Below, one piece after another: positions 59,383 to 64,000 of a stretch of DNA of 64,000 nucleotides. Every line of letters begins with the position of its first letter. The first letter of the stretch is position 1. The notes beneath the pieces were generated by a model. That model saw only the letters and a list, made by a program, of their open reading frames with translations. It was not told where the DNA came from and searched no databases. The stretch comes from Mesorhizobium sp. (GTDB lineage: Bacteria; Pseudomonadota; Alphaproteobacteria; Rhizobiales; Rhizobiaceae). The stretch is taken from assembly GCA_004020645.1 (NCBI GenBank), contig SAQL01000002.1, forward strand, positions 62,001 to 126,000, written 5' to 3'. A program made the position numbers and the translations under genes.

Positions 59383-60498
59383 TTGAGCGTCATTCGCGCC
59401 CTGGAAGGTGCCGATCTTCCGGCAGTCGCAGGCATGTTTCAACGCGTGCTGCGCAAAGAGCGGACCGAAGCGACGCCAGCGCTCATCGACTATATGAGAC
59501 GGTTTTATCTGGAGGCGCCGGGTTGCGGAGGCGATCTGCGGTCGCTTGTCCACGTCAACGCAGCCGGCCGCGTCTCCGGATTTGTCGGCGTTCACGCATT
59601 GCCGATGCAGTTCAACGGCCGGCAATTACGAGCCGCCATCTGCAGTTCGCTCATGGTCGAGGATCATGAGCGCGACCCGATGGCCGGCGCTCGGTTGTTG
59701 AAAGCCTACCTGGATGGTCCGCAAGACATCTCCTTCAGCGAGACGGCCAATGATATTTCCACGAAGTTGTGGACCCGGCTGCGCGGCGTGGTCCTGCCGC
59801 AATACAGTCTCGACTGGGTACGCGTGATGCGGCCGTCGAGCTTTGTGCTCAGCCTTTCCGCGAGTCGCATGAAGCTTGCCCGAATTCTCAATCCGTTTGC
59901 CCATGCCCTCGACCGATTTTATTGCAGACGAATGAAGTCCAGCGAACGACGCTGGTCCGGCGTGGCGGCGGACGGGGCAGGCCACAGAGCCTTTCGGATG
60001 TCCGAAATCGACAGCGGCACATTTGCCAAGCTCGTCGAACCGTTGACCGTCCAGTTCGCCCTGCGCCCGCAGTGGTCGGAGGGCCAGCTTGCTCACATCC
60101 TGGCCGATGCGGCAGAAAAGCCCGAGCTGGGCGAGCTTGTCTACGTTTCCGTGGCATCGCCAGCCGGCAGCAATGTCGGCGCATTCGCCTATCACGCGCG
60201 GGCGGGTGAAATCGGTCGCGTGCTGCAGATCCTCGCCCTCCCCGGCCAGGCGGGTTCCGTCATCGACTGCCTGATCGATCATGCCGCCGCGCGCGGCGTC
60301 AGCGGCCTGCGCGGGCGCATTCAACCCGCACTCCTGGAAGCAATGCTTGGGCGACGCATAGCTTTCCTGACCGTTGCCTCGACCGTGGTGCATTCACGCG
60401 ATCCAGAGCTTTTGGATGCCATGAAGAACTCGCAGGCTTTCCTGAACGGGCTTGCGGGCGAGCAGTGGAGCCGGCTGATCGGCGGCCGCTTCACCTGA
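59383..60498 (+). CDS. GNAT-fold acyltransferase-like protein
   Basis: About 371 aa if it starts at TTG 59383 (LSVIRALEGADLPAVAGMFQ), where GGGAG lies nine bases upstream; an ATG at 59206 is the alternative. The N-terminal half looks like a GNAT domain: SLVHVNAAGRVSGFVGVHAL, then ICSSLMVEDHERDPMAGARL then LK, matching motif A. The C-terminal half is a second, weaker GNAT-like module (VGAFAYHARAGEIGRVLQIL). Such double-GNAT proteins accompany exopolysaccharide or specialised metabolite clusters. It converges with the flavin monooxygenase gene. Acyl donor and acceptor are unknown. Confidence 0.72.
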   Translation: MSVIRALEGADLPAVAGMFQRVLRKERTEATPALIDYMRRFYLEAPGCGGDLRSLVHVNAAGRVSGFVGVHALPMQFNGRQLRAAICSSLMVEDHERDPMAGARLLKAYLDGPQDISFSETANDISTKLWTRLRGVVLPQYSLDWVRVMRPSSFVLSLSASRMKLARILNPFAHALDRFYCRRMKSSERRWSGVAADGAGHRAFRMSEIDSGTFAKLVEPLTVQFALRPQWSEGQLAHILADAAEKPELGELVYVSVASPAGSNVGAFAYHARAGEIGRVLQILALPGQAGSVIDCLIDHAAARGVSGLRGRIQPALLEAMLGRRIAFLTVASTVVHSRDPELLDAMKNSQAFLNGLAGEQWSRLIGGRFT

Positions 60499-60688
60499 AG
60501 CATTCAGTCGTGCGGGAGCGAAGTTATTGGCTGATCGTTGGAGGCCTTTGCCTTCGCTCAATGGGAACGTCGCTAAGGGGCGAGACGTGACCCTGGTGGC
60601 GGCGCAAGGCGGTGGCTGACGATCTGCCGGCCTCTGACACTGACCCCGGCCCTGACTGTCCGGAGCTTCTTGACTATGCCAAAGGCGG

Positions 60689-61945
60689 TCACGAATGCCC
60701 TGCGATATGTTCGACAAGGCGAGGTGCTTCCTCGGCGATCGCCAAGATGATGCCTGACTTGCGTGTGGAGGCGAAGTCCAGCCCTGCGAAGTAAAGGCCC
60801 GGCAGGGCGGCCACGCCATCCGCGTGAACAGGCTGTCCCGCGCTGTCGAGCGCACCGGGAAGCCTCATCCAACTGAAATCGCCCTTAAAGCCCGTGCACC
60901 ACACCACGCTCGTTACGCCGGAGCGAGAGAGATCGAGCGAACCGACCGTCGGATTCGGCTGACGCATCGCGACCGTCTCCGCCGGGTCGGGCTCCGCAAC
61001 GGGTGCATCGATCCCCATGCGGCTGATATAGTCGTCGACATGGCGTCTGACATTTTGGGAGGCTTCATCCGCAAAGCGGACATTCGCTTCGAGATCGTCG
61101 GCAAACGAGAGGCTGCCGCCATCCTCGATGCCGGTGAGACGCCCAAGAAGCACGACACCCTGGGCGCTCAGCGCCTGAAGGCTTATCGTATGCGTCGACC
61201 CGAGCACACCACGCGGCGGGATGCGTCCCGCAAGTCGAATGACTTCCTCCCGGCGCACATCGAGAAACCCGCTTTCGAGCAGCCAGACCATGATGTCGCG
61301 ACCCCGGTAGCGCCGTGGAAGCCGTCCGACACGACTGGTCGCAAGGAAGACCGTTCGACCCGCGTCCGCCAATTCCTCCGCGATCTGGGCACCAGATTGG
61401 CCGCTTCCGACCACCAGCACCGCTCCATCAGGCAGATCGGCAGCGCTGCGGTAGCCGGAAGCGTCGATCTGGCGGAGAGCTGGCGACAACGCGGCGGCCC
61501 AGACCGGGCGCACTGGACAATTCAGGCTGCCGCTTGCGACGATCACATTGCGCGCCCAAAGCGTGCTGTGTGAGGTGGTCAGCCGATAGGCGCCATTCTC
61601 GTGCGTGAGTTCGCTTACCGCAGTATCCGGTTCGATCGGAAGCGCGTTGCGCCCGGCGAAGTCCTCAAGGAGAGTGACGAACTGATCGCGCGTCAGGGCA
61701 CCATCCGGATCCGGACCGTCATAGCAATCGCCCGGCATGACGGTCTGCAGGTTGGGAGTATTCATCCGAAATAAATCCCATCGCTGTGTGCGCCAGGTCT
61801 CTCCTATGCGGCCCCGCTCCAACACGCTGTGGCGCAGACCCCGTCGCGCCAGCCAATAGCTGACACCCAGGCCGGCCCAGCCGGCCCCGATGACGACAGC
61901 ATCGAGAACATCGCCGCCATCGGGCATTTGCTGCGGTGATCTCAT
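60689..61945 (-). CDS. Flavin-dependent monooxygenase (FMO/BVMO-like)
   Basis: A 418 aa soluble enzyme. The FAD Rossmann motif is VIGAGWAGLGVSYWL and the NADPH one VVGSGQSGAQIAEEL. WCTGFKGDFSWM is the late family motif. The FxGxxxHxxxW signature of Baeyer-Villiger enzymes is not visible, so it is closer to the YUCCA/N-hydroxylating group. It oxidises an unknown small molecule. ATG at 61945 (MRSPQQMPDGG). Its neighbours, a GNAT, a NadE and an adenylate-forming ligase, suggest a biosynthetic cluster. Confidence 0.87.
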   Translation of the reverse strand: MRSPQQMPDGGDVLDAVVIGAGWAGLGVSYWLARRGLRHSVLERGRIGETWRTQRWDLFRMNTPNLQTVMPGDCYDGPDPDGALTRDQFVTLLEDFAGRNALPIEPDTAVSELTHENGAYRLTTSHSTLWARNVIVASGSLNCPVRPVWAAALSPALRQIDASGYRSAADLPDGAVLVVGSGQSGAQIAEELADAGRTVFLATSRVGRLPRRYRGRDIMVWLLESGFLDVRREEVIRLAGRIPPRGVLGSTHTISLQALSAQGVVLLGRLTGIEDGGSLSFADDLEANVRFADEASQNVRRHVDDYISRMGIDAPVAEPDPAETVAMRQPNPTVGSLDLSRSGVTSVVWCTGFKGDFSWMRLPGALDSAGQPVHADGVAALPGLYFAGLDFASTRKSGIILAIAEEAPRLVEHIAGHS

Positions 61946-62223
61946 AATCGCCCCCGGCAATCTCGCCGCGCAGCATTAAGCCTTGTCCACGGCAACTAGT
62001 CCAGCACCGCCGATTTCCGTCCGACTGGCCGAGCGCATTCCGGTTCGCCAGCCTCTCGCCAGAGCGCAAGGCGAACCCGAGAACCTCCAACGTAGTCTCA
62101 TCGAGAAACTCCTTTTGCTCCGTCCACGGAAAGCCGATCACAGATCAAGACGGACAGGGCAAGTGTGGGGGCGGAGCATCGGTCACCCTGAAGCGCTCGC
62201 CGTGGCTAGGTTTGAGAGCCAGC

Positions 62224-63231
62224 TCAGGTACTGATTTCCTCGACCTCATCAACGAGTTGCGGGCGCAGGTGCAGGTAGCGCGTCGCCTTGCGCTTGGCGG
62301 CGATGTCGGCCCATACGCGTTCAACTTGCGAGGCGGTCAGTCCCGCCGCCTGCCCCACCACTTCGGCGGCCACGCCGTTGTTGCGGCCGCAAAGGCAAAG
62401 ATCCATGCGGTCATAGGGAAGCGAGAAGTAGAACTCCTCCTGCGTCTGTGCCAGCGAGTAGGTATCGGTGGTCGGCGGCCGGTTGCGGATTTCCTCGGGA
62501 ACGCCGAGATAGGCCGCGAGCGCGTAGACCTGCGTTTTATAGAGGTGGGCGATCGGCTTGACGTCCGCCGCGCCGTCACCGTTCTTGACGAAGAAGCCCT
62601 GATCGTATTCCAGCCGGTTGGGCGTCCCAAGAACGGCGAAGTTCAGGCGATCGGCATGATAGTATTCGATCTGCTTGCGGGTGCGTTGCTTCATGTTGGT
62701 TGCGGCGACGATACCGAGATAGACTTGGAGTGGCATTCTTATTTTGGTCTGCTTGCCATTGGGGTCCTGTACCACCAGCGACGAAATGTTGTAGCCCCCG
62801 CCCTCGAGGGCGTTCGCAATCACGATCTTCGAGGCCCAGCCTTCGCCGTATTCCGGGACCAACTCGCGGATGAAAGCGTCGCGACGCTGGTAGCAGCCCA
62901 TGGCGCGCAGGACCGGCCCTATATCCTCCACAATAGCCTCGACACCGAAAGTGTCGGCGACAAGGCGGCCGAGCCGTAGACTTTCCGGATCGGAATCGTT
63001 TTCCGGCATGAAGAGGCAAAGTACATTCTGGCCGCCGACGGCCCGCGCCGCCAAGGCGACCGAAACGCTGGAATCGATCCCGCCGGAAAGACCGAGGACG
63101 AGGCCGCGCTTGCGAATGCCGCGCAACTGGTTGCGCAAGGCCGTTACGATCCTGTCCGTTTCGGCGGCGGGGTCGATTGCCAACGCCTGCGCCAGAAAGG
63201 TCAGCGCGTCCTGGGTCGGGCGAACACTCAC
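62224..63231 (-). CDS. nadE: Stand-alone NAD synthase-like ATP-PPase (NadE type)
   Basis: A 335 aa PP-loop enzyme: GLVLGLSGGIDSSVSVALAA, the ATP site. FMPENDSDPESLRLGR and NGDGAADVKPIAHLYKTQVY are NadE motifs. The glutaminase domain present in the usual 550-680 aa rhizobial NadE is absent, so free ammonia or a partner would be needed. It starts with GTG at 63231 and overlaps the ligase stop (GTGA), so the two act together. It is either a second true NAD synthase or an amide-forming enzyme recruited into a cluster. The 278 bases upstream of the divergent monooxygenase show no gene. Confidence 0.86.
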   Translation of the reverse strand: MSVRPTQDALTFLAQALAIDPAAETDRIVTALRNQLRGIRKRGLVLGLSGGIDSSVSVALAARAVGGQNVLCLFMPENDSDPESLRLGRLVADTFGVEAIVEDIGPVLRAMGCYQRRDAFIRELVPEYGEGWASKIVIANALEGGGYNISSLVVQDPNGKQTKIRMPLQVYLGIVAATNMKQRTRKQIEYYHADRLNFAVLGTPNRLEYDQGFFVKNGDGAADVKPIAHLYKTQVYALAAYLGVPEEIRNRPPTTDTYSLAQTQEEFYFSLPYDRMDLCLCGRNNGVAAEVVGQAAGLTASQVERVWADIAAKRKATRYLHLRPQLVDEVEEIST

Positions 63232-64000
63232 TGCGCGGCCTCCATCATCTCTGCAGCAAGCCGGCGGCTGACCTTGCCCGTATCCGTCTTCGGCAGTTCC
63301 CGGCGGAACTCGATAACTTTGGGGACCATGAAATCCTCAAGGTGACGTGCGCAGTGGCGCATGACATCTTTTTCGCTGAGCGTCGGGTCCGAGCGTACGA
63401 CGAATGCGCCGATCGCATGCCCGAGCACCGGATCCGGTACGCCGACGACAACGGCTTCGGCGATGCCCGGATGGGCGTGAAGCACGGCTTCCACCTCCTT
63501 CGGGGCCACCTTCTCTCCCCGCGTTTTTATGATGTCGTCCTTGCGGCCGACGAAATAGAGAAAGCCGTCCTCATCGGTCCTGAACAGGTCACCGGTGTAG
63601 AGAACCTTCTCCCAAGGCTTCGGGCCCGGTCGCAGCGCTCGTTCCGTCGCAGCCTCGTTTCGCCAATAACCTTGCATTACGTGCGGTCCGCGAATGACCA
63701 ATTCACCCGCTACGCCTGGCGGCACGCGTTGCCCGTGGTCGTCGACGACAAAGGCTTCGGTGTTCGGGATGGCTATGCCGACCGACCCCGGCCGGCGATC
63801 GAGCTCCTCGGGCGGCAGGTAGGTGCAGCGCTTGCATTCCGTCAGGCCATACATCGAATAGAGCCTGACACCGGGAAAAAGGAACCGCAGACGTTCTATG
63901 TGAGCCGGCGGCAAGGCAGCCGCCGTATTGGAAATATAGCGAACGCTGGGCAGGAAGCCCGGCTCCAGGTCACGCATCTGCAGGATCATCGCTGCCATCG
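63228..64000 (-). CDS. Class I adenylate-forming ligase, 5' part outside the window
   Basis: The visible C-terminal 257 residues or more carry the acyl-CoA/AMP-ligase core: MYGLTECKR (A5), GYWRNE, LYTGDLFRTDEDGFLYFVGR (A7/A8), then KDDIIKTRGEKVAPKEVE, and the late catalytic lysine in PKTDTGKVSRRL (A10). Such enzymes activate a carboxylic acid as AMP ester and pass it to CoA or a carrier protein. The substrate pocket lies outside the window. It is coupled to the NadE gene by a 4-base overlap. The start is beyond base 64000. Confidence 0.9.
   Translation of the reverse strand, partial: MAAMILQMRDLEPGFLPSVRYISNTAAALPPAHIERLRFLFPGVRLYSMYGLTECKRCTYLPPEELDRRPGSVGIAIPNTEAFVVDDHGQRVPPGVAGELVIRGPHVMQGYWRNEAATERALRPGPKPWEKVLYTGDLFRTDEDGFLYFVGRKDDIIKTRGEKVAPKEVEAVLHAHPGIAEAVVVGVPDPVLGHAIGAFVVRSDPTLSEKDVMRHCARHLEDFMVPKVIEFRRELPKTDTGKVSRRLAAEMMEAAQ

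Overview
The window looks like chromosomal DNA of a Mesorhizobium-type alphaproteobacterium (Rhizobiales). The evidence is the GC-rich coding sequence, the three-part PurS/PurQ/PurL FGAM synthetase next to bolA and grxD, a complete rhizobial suf operon, a near-exact M. loti-type pyridoxamine-pyruvate transaminase, and several families of rhizobial intergenic palindromes. I saw no tRNA, rRNA, CRISPR array, intact insertion sequence or prophage.

Layout. 1-7.6 kb: end of a P1-family self-processing peptidase, a frameshifted DUF2171 gene, a DUF2259 protein, a membrane protein, purB, two paralogous RBBP9/YdeN-type hydrolases (one broken by an in-frame TGA) around a VOC enzyme, an HpcH/HpaI aldolase, and the F1-ATPase inhibitor zeta subunit. 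7.8-15.7 kb: purC-purS-(small coiled-coil ORF)-purQ, a lipoprotein, DUF1127, a MocR regulator, purL, bolA, grxD. 15.8-24.6 kb: MFS exporter, ppaT with the wreck of a 4-pyridoxolactonase gene, an inositol-monophosphatase-family gene, ttcA, rpsD, DUF3008, murI, trmJ. 24.8-33 kb: icd, GST, alaS, recA with a candidate SOS box, a PfkB kinase, TfoX-like and GFA proteins. 33.4-41.1 kb: one long minus-strand Fe-S operon (desulfurase-sufB-unknown gene-sufC-sufD-sufS-sufT-sufA) whose upstream region carries a near-perfect Irr-type ICE palindrome. 41.3-53.6 kb: hydrolase, broken PaiB-like gene, lipid-modifying GT2 pair, tyrS, GFA, a class III cyclase/TolB-like/TPR protein, a giant AsmA-like protein, a Bcp peroxiredoxin and an M23 peptidase. 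54-59 kb: a ROK regulator with a three-gene sugar ABC importer and an SDR dehydrogenase. 59.4-64 kb: a GNAT-like protein, a flavin monooxygenase, a stand-alone NadE and an adenylate-forming ligase, which look like the edge of a biosynthetic cluster continuing past the window.

How the genes work together. Purine synthesis (purB, C, S, Q, L) dominates the left part. BolA, GrxD and the suf operon together form an Fe-S assembly and trafficking set, probably iron-regulated through Irr. Gene decay is frequent: at least four genes (DUF2171, the hydrolase, the lactonase and PaiB) are visibly broken beside intact neighbours. The most informative observations are the vitamin B6 catabolism remnant, the unknown gene translationally coupled inside the suf operon, the ICE box, and the right-hand cluster with a NadE paralogue.
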